From positions 1,787,501 to 1,851,500 of the forward strand of contig NZ_CP017476.1 in NCBI RefSeq assembly GCF_001761385.1: a stretch of 64,000 nucleotides of DNA, given 5' to 3'. Of this stretch, positions 56,536 to 64,000 are shown in pieces. The stretch comes from Hydrogenophaga crassostreae (GTDB lineage Bacteria; Pseudomonadota; Gammaproteobacteria; Burkholderiales; Burkholderiaceae_C). A program made the translations under genes and the position numbers. Below the pieces are notes generated by a model. That model worked only from the letters and a program-made list of their open reading frames with translations. It had not been told where the DNA came from and ran no database searches. The stretch's first letter is position 1. Every line of letters starts with the position of its first letter.

Positions 56536-56550
56536 TTCAGAAAATTTGAA
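56536..56550. promoter_or_regulatory. LysR-type binding box in the LysR/pirin divergent region
   Basis: TTCA-N7-TGAA (56536-56550) is a symmetrical LTTR box containing the T-N11-A core. It lies 18 bases upstream of the LysR start and about 106 bases before the pirin ATG, which fits an autoregulatory and activating site. Confidence 0.6.
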
Positions 56551-56655
56551 TGATGCCATCAATGCCATGCCGACGCTCGGGAGGGTGGGGATTCCACAAT
56601 ACCCCTCATGCCCCGAAGCCATTCCGGACCAGGCGGCAAACAAAGGATAGCCACC

Positions 56656-57357
56656 ATGATGCAAGTTCGACGCTCCAACGCCCGTGGTCAAGCCGACCAC
56701 GGTTGGCTGAAAAGCCAGCATTCGTTCTCATTTGCCGAATTCCACGATCCGCGCTGGATGGGCTGGGGCAACCTGCGGGTCATCAACGAAGACCGCATCG
56801 CCCCCGGCACCGGTTTTGGTACCCACGGTCACCGCGATATGGAGATCATCAGCTACGTGCTGGAAGGCAACCTGGCCCACAAAGACAGCATGGGCAATGT
56901 CAAAGGCATTCCGCCTGGCGATGTCCAGCGCATGAGCGCGGGCTCCGGCGTGCGCCACAGCGAGTTCAACCACGCGCCCAATCAGACGACCCATTTTTTG
57001 CAGATCTGGATCGAGCCGAATGTGCGGGGTATCGAGCCCGGCTATGAGCAAAAGACTTTCCCCGCGAGCGAGAAACGCGGGCAGTTGAAGCTGGTGGCCT
57101 CGCCCGACGGTGCCAGTGGTTCGGTGAGCATGCATGCCGATGCGGCCATGTACGCAGGACTGTTCGATGGGGCGGACGAGGCCGAGCTGGCGCTCGATCC
57201 CCTGCGCATGGCGTATGTGCATCTGGTGCGCGGCTCGCTGGAGGTCAATGGTGAGCGGCTGCAGGCGGGTGATGCCGTGGCCTTGGCCGGGGAGTCCAAA
57301 GTCACTTTGGGCGCGGGTCAGGACGCCGAAGTTCTGGTGTTCGATCTGGCCCCCTGA
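56656..57357 (+). CDS. Pirin-family protein (quercetinase-like bicupin)
   Basis: A 233-residue protein from ATG 56656, with AAAGGA upstream. The bicupin has the metal-binding motif FGTHGHRDMEIISYVLEG and GSGVRHSEFNHAP with the conserved His residues. The start of the protein includes SQHSFSFAEFHDP, a typical pirin motif. Members include quercetin dioxygenase YhhW and redox regulators. It is the first gene of a plus-strand set with DoxX and a quinone reductase. Confidence 0.93.
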   Translation: MMQVRRSNARGQADHGWLKSQHSFSFAEFHDPRWMGWGNLRVINEDRIAPGTGFGTHGHRDMEIISYVLEGNLAHKDSMGNVKGIPPGDVQRMSAGSGVRHSEFNHAPNQTTHFLQIWIEPNVRGIEPGYEQKTFPASEKRGQLKLVASPDGASGSVSMHADAAMYAGLFDGADEAELALDPLRMAYVHLVRGSLEVNGERLQAGDAVALAGESKVTLGAGQDAEVLVFDLAP

Positions 57358-57435
57358 TCGTTTGTTGCGTTGCCGGGTTGACGCAAGTCGACCCGCTCTT
57401 TCTTCTTTCCCCTGTTTCACTTTTCTGGAGCTTTC

Positions 57436-57843
57436 ATGAACGCGTTGAAGAACCCCCTGGCCTTGTTGGGCCGTGTTTTGCTGGCCGTGTTTTTTGTGCC
57501 CGCCGGCTTCGGCAAGATCGCCGGTTTCGCCGGCACCGTGGGCTACGCAACGGCCATGGGTCTGCCGTTGCCGCAGGTGGGCGTGGCGATCGCGCTGGTG
57601 GTAGAAATCCTGGGTGGTCTGGCTTTGCTGGTGGGTTTTCAGACCCGTTATGCCGCGCTGGCGCTGGCCTTCTTCACCCTTGTGGCCAGCTACTTCTTCC
57701 ATGGCTACTGGGCTTTGCCTGCAGACCAGCAAATGATGCAGCAACTGATGTTCTTCAAGAACATCGGCGTGGTCGGTGGTTTGCTGGCTTTCGCGGCCCA
57801 TGGCGCCGGGGCCTTCAGCCTTGACGCCCGTCGCCAAGCCTGA
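57436..57843 (+). CDS. DoxX-family membrane protein
   Basis: A 135-residue protein with four membrane helices. It starts NPLALLGRVLLAVFFVPAGF and includes VEILGGLALLVGFQTRYAA. The start ATG 57436 has TGGAG upstream. DoxX proteins are found with redox and stress genes, but their chemistry is not well defined. It sits between pirin and the flavodoxin-like quinone reductase. Confidence 0.92.
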   Translation: MNALKNPLALLGRVLLAVFFVPAGFGKIAGFAGTVGYATAMGLPLPQVGVAIALVVEILGGLALLVGFQTRYAALALAFFTLVASYFFHGYWALPADQQMMQQLMFFKNIGVVGGLLAFAAHGAGAFSLDARRQA

Positions 57844-57913
57844 GCCGGATCGTTCATTTCCCCAACCCGCGTGGCCGGATGGTCTGGCTGCGCACCTTTC
57901 AAGAGGTCTTCTC

Positions 57914-58468
57914 ATGTCCAAAGTTGTCGTGGTTTTTCATTCGGGATACGGCCACACCCATCGCATGGCACAGTCGGTGGCTGATGGTGCCCAAGCCGAA
58001 TTGCTGGCCATTGACGCCGACGGCAATTTGCCAGAGGGCGGCTGGGAGTTGCTCAACGAGGCCGACGCCATCATCATGGGCAGCCCCACCTACATGGGTT
58101 CGGTGAGCTGGCAATTCAAGAAATTCGCCGATGCGTCCAGCAAACCCTGGTTTTCTCAGGCCTGGAAAGACAAAATCGCGGCCGGCTTCACAAACTCCGC
58201 AGGCATGAACGGTGACAAGCTGTCCACACTGAACACCTTGTTCACCCTGGCCATGCAGCACGGCATGATCTGGGTCAGCCAGGGCCTGATGCCCAGCAAC
58301 ACCAAGGGGGCGCAACGCAACGATGTGAACTACCTGGTGTCATACAGCGGCGCCATTGCGCAAAGCCCTTCCGATGCAGGTGCCAACGAAATGTTGCCAG
58401 GCGATCTGGAAACCGCGCGCCTCTTCGGTGAACGCGTGGCGGGCATCGCTGCCAAATTCAAGGGCTGA
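57914..58468 (+). CDS. NAD(P)H:quinone oxidoreductase, flavodoxin-like (WrbA/KefF type)
   Basis: A 184-residue flavodoxin-fold protein from ATG 57914. FMN-binding segments are FHSGYGHTHRMAQSV and SPTYMGSVSWQFK near residue 57, and the WKDKIAAGFTNSAG loop. It probably reduces quinones by two electrons to protect from electrophiles. Its stop abuts the KefC stop (58469) with no gap, on the opposite strand. The pairing of a flavodoxin-type reductase with KefC recalls KefF/KefC systems. Confidence 0.9.
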   Translation: MSKVVVVFHSGYGHTHRMAQSVADGAQAELLAIDADGNLPEGGWELLNEADAIIMGSPTYMGSVSWQFKKFADASSKPWFSQAWKDKIAAGFTNSAGMNGDKLSTLNTLFTLAMQHGMIWVSQGLMPSNTKGAQRNDVNYLVSYSGAIAQSPSDAGANEMLPGDLETARLFGERVAGIAAKFKG

Positions 58469-60247
58469 TCATTGCCCCGGGCTGCTGGTGGTGCGCACCG
58501 GGCTCAACGGCTCGGGCGCCAGCATCTGGCTGGCGTAAGTCGGGTCGGGTTTGATGCCTTCGCAGACCTGGATCGTGAGCCGCTCCTGGTCGCGCAGGCG
58601 TATGTTGTCGATGACTTCCCGCGCTTCGGCGCTGTCGAGCCCAAGCCGCTCCAAAGCTGAGCACCCCAGCGAAAGCGCCGACTCCAGTGTTTCGCGCTGT
58701 TGTACGTCTGCCCCGGCCTGTATGAGTTCGATGGCGTGCAGTCGGTCATAGGCCCGGGCCAGTACCGCAGCCTGCGGGAATTCGCTTTTGACCAGGGTCA
58801 CGATGTGCATGCAGGCATCGCGATCGTCTACGCAGACCATGATGACTTGTGCGTGCTGCGCGCCCGAGGCGTGAAGTATGTCGAGCCGTGCCCCATCGCC
58901 GTAGTAGACCTTGTAGCCAAAACGCGCCGCATCGCGGATGCGGTCAGGATTGTTGTCGATGGTGGACACCTCGAAACCCTGTGCCAGCAAGCCCTGGCTG
59001 GCGATCTGGCCGAATCGGCCGAAGCCGATCAACAGAACTTTTCCTTTGAGGTCCAGCGCGGCTTCGGTGTCGTGCATGGAAGGCGACTCAGCTGGAATCA
59101 GGTGTTTGGCCAGGATCAGCACCAGCGGGGTCAACGCCATCGACAGAATGATCACGGCCGACAGGAGCGCTTGCGTCGGTGCGTCGATCAGGCCCTGCGT
59201 TTGAGCCGCGGCAAACAAAACGAAAGCAAATTCGCCCCCTTGGGCAAACAGGGTCATGCGCGAAACCGCTGTTCTCCGGTTGCTGCCGAAGAGGCGCGCC
59301 ACGGTGTAAATGCCCACCGCCTTGACCGCCATGTAGCCCAGCAACACCACGCCGATGAACATCCATTGCTGGATCACCAGGGCGAGATCGAGCGACATGC
59401 CCACGGCCAGAAAGAAGAGACCCAGCAGAATGCCTTTGAAGGGTTCTATGTCCACCTCGATCTGGTGGCGGTAGCTCGAACCCGAGAGCAACACGCCCGC
59501 CATGAATGCGCCCATGGCCATGGAGAGACCGGCGGCTTCCATCAGCAAGGCCGCGCCCAACACCACCAGCAAGGCACCCGCCGTCAATACCTCGCGTGCC
59601 CGGGAAGCGGCCAGCAAGGCAAACACCGGGTTGATCACCCAGCGCCCCGCCGCGTACAACAAGGCCACGGCCGCCAGCGCCACGCCCACCGACTGCCAGC
59701 CGTTGCTCGAGGTGGCCGTATGGTCGGGCGCGAGAAAGGCCACCAGGATCAGCAGCGGTACCACGGCCAGGTCTTCCAGAAGCAAGATGGAAACGGCTTG
59801 CTGCCCGGCCACGGTATGGGTTTCACCGCGTTCGTTGAGCACCTGGGCCACGACCGCAGTGGAAGACAGCACGAATCCCGCCGCACCCACAAAGGCGACG
59901 AGCGCCGACAGACCCAGCAACAGCCCCAGTCCGCTGAGCAACGCGGTGCACAACAAGACCTGCGCCAGTCCCAGGCCAAAAATGTCCTGTCTCAGGCTCC
60001 AAAGCCGCTGCGGCCGCATCTCCAGCCCGATGATGAACAGGAACATCACCACCCCGAGTTCGGACACATGAAGAATGGCTTGCGGGTCGGTGAACAAAGC
60101 CACACCCGAAGGCCCGACCAGCAAGCCGGCCGCGAAGTAGGCCAGCACCGAACCCAGTCCCAGCTTTCGAAACAGGGGCACAGCGACCACTGCGGCCCCG
60201 AGCAGGGTGACGATGGGGCCAAGGGTTTGGGATACTTCGCTGGACAT
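58469..60247 (-). CDS. Kef-type K+/H+ antiporter with NAD-binding domain
   Basis: A 592-residue protein from ATG 60247, with AAAGGG upstream. About 12-13 membrane segments (1-385) form a CPA2 antiporter, with LLLEDLAVVPLLILVA near residue 155 as the ion-binding loop. An RCK_N/TrkA-N domain follows from about 405 (VLLIGFGRFGQIASQGLL). Kef antiporters open on electrophile-glutathione adducts and acidify the cytoplasm. Position next to the quinone reductase supports this role. Confidence 0.9.
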   Translation of the reverse strand: MSSEVSQTLGPIVTLLGAAVVAVPLFRKLGLGSVLAYFAAGLLVGPSGVALFTDPQAILHVSELGVVMFLFIIGLEMRPQRLWSLRQDIFGLGLAQVLLCTALLSGLGLLLGLSALVAFVGAAGFVLSSTAVVAQVLNERGETHTVAGQQAVSILLLEDLAVVPLLILVAFLAPDHTATSSNGWQSVGVALAAVALLYAAGRWVINPVFALLAASRAREVLTAGALLVVLGAALLMEAAGLSMAMGAFMAGVLLSGSSYRHQIEVDIEPFKGILLGLFFLAVGMSLDLALVIQQWMFIGVVLLGYMAVKAVGIYTVARLFGSNRRTAVSRMTLFAQGGEFAFVLFAAAQTQGLIDAPTQALLSAVIILSMALTPLVLILAKHLIPAESPSMHDTEAALDLKGKVLLIGFGRFGQIASQGLLAQGFEVSTIDNNPDRIRDAARFGYKVYYGDGARLDILHASGAQHAQVIMVCVDDRDACMHIVTLVKSEFPQAAVLARAYDRLHAIELIQAGADVQQRETLESALSLGCSALERLGLDSAEAREVIDNIRLRDQERLTIQVCEGIKPDPTYASQMLAPEPLSPVRTTSSPGQ

Positions 60248-60362
60248 GGGGTCCCTTTGAGTGAAGGCCATCGCGAGCTTGGCGCGGAGAGGCTGTTGGG
60301 TGACAGGTTTGGGGTCTGGTGGTTGCGCTGAATAGGCTGCTGGGTCGAGGGGCAGATACGGC

Positions 60363-61025
60363 CTATATTTCCAGCAGTTCGCTGCGGCGGTCGAGCGCGC
60401 GCAGTGAGCCCCATGCGAACACCGCGCCGACACCAGCACCGGCAATGACATCCAGTGCAACGTGTTGCAGCGTGGCCATGGTTGACCACGCGATGGCCAC
60501 ACAATGCAAGGCATTCACCCAGTGCAGCCACTGGGGTGCGCCCACTTTGGACAATATGCGTTGCAGCCAGAATGCGGTGAAGACGGCCGAGGCTACATGC
60601 AAGGAGGGGCAGGCATTGCCCGGTGCGTCTACCCCTTTGATAAGCGAGAGCCCAGGGTAAAGGCTCCAGTCGATGTCAAAGGTGGGCGTTTGTGTGGGGA
60701 TCCACCAGAAAACGAGAAGGCAAGCGACGCACATGGCCGATACCCACAGACCAAAATGCAGCAGCGCGCGAAAATTGAGCAAAAAAGCCGGTGGAAGCGA
60801 CACGTACACCCAGAGTGAGATGTAGATCGAGTAGGCCCATGGGGTGAGTGGGATCCAGCGATCGATGACCAACGTGGGTACTTCGATGGGTGGGTTGGCC
60901 GGGTTCTCGAGAATGGTGAAGTAGGCCCAGAAAAAGAGGGTCATGAATACCGTGGTGCCCACCCCCTTGAGCCACCAGAGCACGGTGAACCGTTGACCCA
61001 GCGCCCGGGCCCAGGGCGCGATCAT
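60363..61025 (-). CDS. PAP2-superfamily membrane phosphatase
   Basis: A 220-residue inner-membrane protein with about six helices. The PAP2 motifs are KGVDAPGNACPSLHVASAVF (Ser-Leu-His) and IAWSTMATLQHVALDVIAG (catalytic His). The catalytic KX6RP motif is not clearly visible, as in the inositolphosphotransferase-like PAP2_3 group. It may act on lipid phosphates. It is divergent from the ACP/KS cluster. Confidence 0.85.
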   Translation of the reverse strand: MIAPWARALGQRFTVLWWLKGVGTTVFMTLFFWAYFTILENPANPPIEVPTLVIDRWIPLTPWAYSIYISLWVYVSLPPAFLLNFRALLHFGLWVSAMCVACLLVFWWIPTQTPTFDIDWSLYPGLSLIKGVDAPGNACPSLHVASAVFTAFWLQRILSKVGAPQWLHWVNALHCVAIAWSTMATLQHVALDVIAGAGVGAVFAWGSLRALDRRSELLEI

Positions 61026-61297
61026 GCGGAGCCCTCCGGTGAGCCCGGATGTGCCACGGGTGTGAATTGGGAGTGCGGGGCGCTGAAAAGTGTCATGAGC
61101 AAGCGAAACAAGCCGTGTGTTCGGCGGGCGGGTTCTTGGGTGGCTGCGGGTACAATCAAATGCTCAAAAAGTACGCAAAGATGGCCTGTTCGGGCCTTTT
61201 CCCGTCCAGTCCTTTCGCGAGTTTTCAGTTCGGTTGCCACCACTGGGTGGTTGCCTTGCCCATCCAGGCGGTGGGTGTGAAGCTCGCATTAGCTTAA

Positions 61298-61552
61298 ATG
61301 TATGTCATGCAATCCATCGAATTGATAGCCAAGTTCCTTAATGACCGTTTGGGGGCAGAACGCGAACAGGTTGTTGAGTCTGCCGTGTTGGTCGACCTTG
61401 GCGTTGACTCCCTGATGCTCGCCGAGTTGATGTTTGAGGCTGAAGACAACCTGGGCATCTCCATCGATTCCGACGTGGAAATCCCGAAGACGGTCGGCGA
61501 GATGGTGACGCTGCTTGACGGTTTGCTGGCGGCAAAAGCTTCTTCCTCATGA
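61298..61552 (+). CDS. Acyl carrier protein (first of the cluster)
   Basis: An 84-residue ACP, or 81 residues from the internal ATG 61307. The phosphopantetheine attachment Ser38 is in DLGVDSLMLAEL. The acidic helical pattern EDNLGISIDSDVEIPKTVGE is typical. Its stop overlaps the ketosynthase ATG by four bases (ATGA). It begins a plus-strand ACP-KS-ACP-ligase set of the aryl-polyene type. Confidence 0.93.
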   Translation: MYVMQSIELIAKFLNDRLGAEREQVVESAVLVDLGVDSLMLAELMFEAEDNLGISIDSDVEIPKTVGEMVTLLDGLLAAKASSS

Positions 61553-62829
61553 GCGGGCGTCGCGTTGCGGTGACGGGCCTGGGGCTCGTGAGCCCCTATG
61601 AAGAAGCAGGCATCGACGCATTCTTCGAAAACTTGCTCAACGGCCGTTCTGCGGTTCGCTTTTTGCAGACCGATGACGTGCCGCGCCCGTTGGCGATGCC
61701 GTTTGTGATGTGTCAGGGTTTCGATCCTGGCGCCGCCTTGGGCAAACCGCTGGCCAGCATGATGGAGCGGTTTTCCCAATTGGGCGTGGCCGCGGCGTTT
61801 GAGGCCTGGGCCGACGCCGGGCTGCAGCGCGAGGCCGATGCACCGGAACTGCGTGATGACTGGGATTGCCTTTGGGGTACCGCGCTGGGTGGCGTGATGG
61901 CTTTTGAAAAAGGCTATCGCGATATGTGGCAGAAGGGCCGCGAGCGCTTGTCACCGCTGTCTGTCGTGATGGGGATGAACAACGCGGTTAACGCCCACCT
62001 GTCGATTCAACTCGGTCTGGGCGGAGCCAGTCAGACCTACACGGTCGCGTGCGCCTCTTCTTCGGTGGCGATAGGCGAGGCTTTTCGGCGTGTGCGTTCG
62101 GGGGAGGCCACTGTCGCCATCACTGGAGGCTCTGACGCAACGCAAACCTATGGCGTGGCGCGCGCCTGGGACGCAATGCGGCTTGTTTCGCCCGGCGACG
62201 AGCTCACTGCACCTGCCGCCTGCCGGCCTTTTGCATCGGACCGCCGAGGCTTGGTGCTGGGCGAGGGCGCAGCGGCACTGGTCCTTGAGGATTGGGAGCA
62301 CGCGGTACAGCGCGGTGCGCGCATTCACGCTGAAATGGTCGGTTATGGCGCCAGTTGTGATCGCAGCCATCTGGTGCGCCCGGAAGCTGAAGGCCAGGTT
62401 CGGGCCATCCGTGCCGCGTTGAAAGACGGCCAATTGAATCCCGAAGACATTGGCTATGTGAATGCCCACGGTACGGCAACACTTGAAGGTGACCCGACCG
62501 AGGTGGCGGCGTTGAAGGTGGTCTTTGGCGATCGGGCCCAGGCCCTGCCCGTGAGTGCCACCAAATCGATGCACGGTCATCTGATGGGGGCAGGCGGAGC
62601 GATTGAAGCCGTGACAACGGTGATGAGTCTTTGTCATCAGGCCATTGCGCCAACGGCGAATCTGGCCGGCCGGTTGGACCCGGCCTGTGGTGGTGTCGAC
62701 CATGTTTTTGAAGGGCGGCGCCAGGTGCCATTTCACGCAGCGCTGTCCAATTCTTTTGCCTTTGGTGGCAGCAATGCGGTGTTGGCGTTTCGCAGCGCCG
62801 GAAACGCACCCCATGGAGGCAAATCTTGA
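61549..62829 (+). CDS. Beta-ketoacyl synthase (FabF-like ketosynthase)
   Basis: A 426-residue condensing enzyme with an intact Cys-His-His triad: Cys168 in TVACASSSVA, His307 in NAHGTATLEG and His344 in SMHGHLMGAGG, with Lys339 conserved. It is FabF-like but diverged, as in secondary metabolite systems. It is coupled to both flanking ACP genes by overlapping stop/start codons and probably extends the polyene chain. Confidence 0.92.
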   Translation: MSGRRVAVTGLGLVSPYEEAGIDAFFENLLNGRSAVRFLQTDDVPRPLAMPFVMCQGFDPGAALGKPLASMMERFSQLGVAAAFEAWADAGLQREADAPELRDDWDCLWGTALGGVMAFEKGYRDMWQKGRERLSPLSVVMGMNNAVNAHLSIQLGLGGASQTYTVACASSSVAIGEAFRRVRSGEATVAITGGSDATQTYGVARAWDAMRLVSPGDELTAPAACRPFASDRRGLVLGEGAAALVLEDWEHAVQRGARIHAEMVGYGASCDRSHLVRPEAEGQVRAIRAALKDGQLNPEDIGYVNAHGTATLEGDPTEVAALKVVFGDRAQALPVSATKSMHGHLMGAGGAIEAVTTVMSLCHQAIAPTANLAGRLDPACGGVDHVFEGRRQVPFHAALSNSFAFGGSNAVLAFRSAGNAPHGGKS

Positions 62830-63110
62830 CCGAATCGAATGCAGTAGCCGATATCGATCAACTGATACCCGAAGTGGCCGCCTTGATCGTTGAAGCCCTG
62901 AACCTGGACGTGGCGGCGGGCGACATCGAACCCGATGGGGCCTTGTATGGCGATACCCTGGGACTCGATTCAATCGATATGCTGGAGCTGTCGTTGTCGG
63001 TGTCCAGGCACTACGGGTTTCAGCTGCGTTCGGATGGCGAACAGAACCAGTTGATCTTTGCTTCGCTGCGCACTCTGTGTGCCCACATCGCCCAACACCG
63101 CACAAAATGA
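62826..63110 (+). CDS. Acyl carrier protein (second of the cluster)
   Basis: A 94-residue phosphopantetheine-binding protein. The start is TTG 62826, overlapping the ketosynthase stop, with GGAGG upstream. Ser49 in LGLDSIDMLELSL is the attachment site. Two ACPs in tandem around a KS are typical of aryl polyene and related clusters. Confidence 0.9.
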   Translation: MTESNAVADIDQLIPEVAALIVEALNLDVAAGDIEPDGALYGDTLGLDSIDMLELSLSVSRHYGFQLRSDGEQNQLIFASLRTLCAHIAQHRTK

Positions 63111-63147
63111 ACCCGTTCTCTTTTCGCCTGTTTCGGGGAGCGATGGG

Positions 63148-64000
63148 GTGACGGGTGCTGAACTGCCACTGGTGAGCAGTGCTGCGCTGGATGATGTCAT
63201 CGCATGGCGCCCTGAAGGGGCGGTGCCTGTGCGCACATTCCTGGCCGATGCCCAGCGAGCGGCCAAAGCCCTGCCTTCGTCCGGCTGGGTGGTCAATCTT
63301 TGTGAAGACCGGTACCACTTTGCCGTGGTGTTCGCGGCCTGTCTGTTGACCGGCAAGACCAGCCTTCAGCCTGCCTCCCATTCCATCCAGACGCTGGGGC
63401 AACTGGCCCGGGACCATGCCGGCGCATTCGCGGTCACCGACACCGGGTTCGACCAGTTGCCTTTGCCGCGGGTGGTTTTTGTCGACCTCCAGGCCGGTGA
63501 AACCGAGCCGGTGGACGGCATACCGGTGATTGCCGGCGAGCGGGTGGTGGCGGTGCTGTTCACCTCGGGCTCAACCGGCTTGCCGCAGGCGCACGGCAAA
63601 ACCTGGGCCATGCTGGTGGCCAATGGCCGCGCAGAGGCCGAAGGATTGGGCTTGCTGGGCAGCCACACCGCCCTGGTGGGCACGGTGCCGGTTCAACACA
63701 GCTACGGATTCGAGTCCACATTTTTGATGGCCTTGCACGGGGGCTGTGCGTTCTGGAGCGGTCGGCCGTTTTACCCGCAAGACGTGGCGGAATCCGTGCA
63801 GGCGGTGCCCCGTCCACGCATGGTGGTGACCACGCCGTTTCATTTGGGCAACATGCTGGCATCGGACGTGGTCTGGCCTGCGGTGGATGCCTGGCTGTCG
63901 GCCACGGCGCCACTGGATGCACAGCTGGCCGCGCAGGTTGAGGCGCGCAGCGGTGCACCGGTGTTCGAGATCTACGGATCCACCGAGTCGTCGCAACTGG
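63148..64000 (+). CDS. AMP-dependent acyl/aryl ligase, partial (cut by the window end)
   Basis: About 284 codons are present; the C-terminal half lies outside the window. The start is GTG 63148 with GGGGAG seven bases upstream. The A3 motif VLFTSGSTGLPQAHGK near residue 136-150 and the A5 motif EIYGSTESSQL near the window end identify an ANL-type ligase. In aryl polyene clusters such an enzyme activates the starter aryl acid or loads the ACP. Substrate not proven. Confidence 0.92.
   Translation, partial: MTGAELPLVSSAALDDVIAWRPEGAVPVRTFLADAQRAAKALPSSGWVVNLCEDRYHFAVVFAACLLTGKTSLQPASHSIQTLGQLARDHAGAFAVTDTGFDQLPLPRVVFVDLQAGETEPVDGIPVIAGERVVAVLFTSGSTGLPQAHGKTWAMLVANGRAEAEGLGLLGSHTALVGTVPVQHSYGFESTFLMALHGGCAFWSGRPFYPQDVAESVQAVPRPRMVVTTPFHLGNMLASDVVWPAVDAWLSATAPLDAQLAAQVEARSGAPVFEIYGSTESSQL

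Noticed and set aside
58700..60331. A 543-codon plus-strand frame opposite the Kef antiporter gene
   Set aside because: The translation is rich in His, Gln and Arg with no domain; the opposite strand encodes a membrane protein and RCK domain.
61951..63417. A 488-codon minus-strand frame opposite the ketosynthase and second ACP
   Set aside because: Antisense shadow across three tightly coupled plus-strand genes.

Overview
The window is a gene-dense, high-GC chromosome segment from a betaproteobacterium of the order Burkholderiales, most likely Comamonadaceae (inferred from protein style, the AlaS/TrmB/GluQ/ETF-QO versions and a Comamonadaceae-type intergenic repeat present in four copies). 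It holds about 61 protein genes, one tRNA, a tandem glycine riboswitch and several hairpins and candidate operators. No phage, IS element, CRISPR array or plasmid gene was seen. It looks like ordinary chromosome rich in catabolic and transport operons.

Layout. 1-4.7 kb (minus): glycine cleavage operon gcvT-(GNAT)-gcvH-gcvP behind a tandem glycine riboswitch, with choline sulfatase betC just upstream. 4.8-7.9 kb: a hypothetical protein, a P-loop kinase and ETF:ubiquinone oxidoreductase. 8.1-12.8 kb: SDR, DMT exporter, thioesterase, OmpA-like protein, AhpD-like and CMD proteins. 13-17.6 kb: LuxR regulator with a lipoprotein amidase, then a PAS-LuxR regulator divergent from scoAB (3-oxoacid CoA-transferase), each intergenic region carrying a dyad. 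17.7-22.8 kb: type I secretion system (HlyD, C39-peptidase ABC, TolC). 23 kb: tRNA-Gly(CCC). 24-30.3 kb: choline uptake and oxidation operon choXWV-betBA. 31.4-44.3 kb: an eleven-gene minus-strand operon (gabT, CaiB-type CoA-transferase, polyamine-type ABC importer, ICL/PEP-mutase-like protein, GNAT, guanidinobutyrase/agmatinase-type ureohydrolase, cupin, gabD) divergent from a MocR/GabR-like regulator. 44.4-49 kb: alaS, a pseudouridine synthase and trmB. 49.1-53.1 kb: a translationally coupled trio of CruF-like carotenoid protein, DUF2236/MpaB/Lcp-like oxygenase and a 7TMR-DISM sensor with a degenerate GGDEF domain. 53.3-61 kb: gluQ, FAD oxidoreductase, then a LysR/pirin/DoxX/quinone reductase/KefC electrophile-stress neighbourhood and a PAP2 protein. 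61.3-64 kb: ACP-KS-ACP-AMP ligase, the start of an aryl-polyene-type biosynthetic cluster cut by the window end.

How they work together. Choline-O-sulfate and choline are converted to glycine betaine by BetC, BetA and BetB after ChoXWV uptake; later demethylation would give glycine, which the GCV system oxidises under riboswitch control. The 31-44 kb operon is best read as import of a guanidino compound or polyamine, ureohydrolysis to GABA, transamination by GabT and oxidation by GabD to succinate. The most unusual modules are the CruF/DUF2236/7TMR-DISM operon and the guanidinobutyrate-type operon with its four unexplained extra enzymes.
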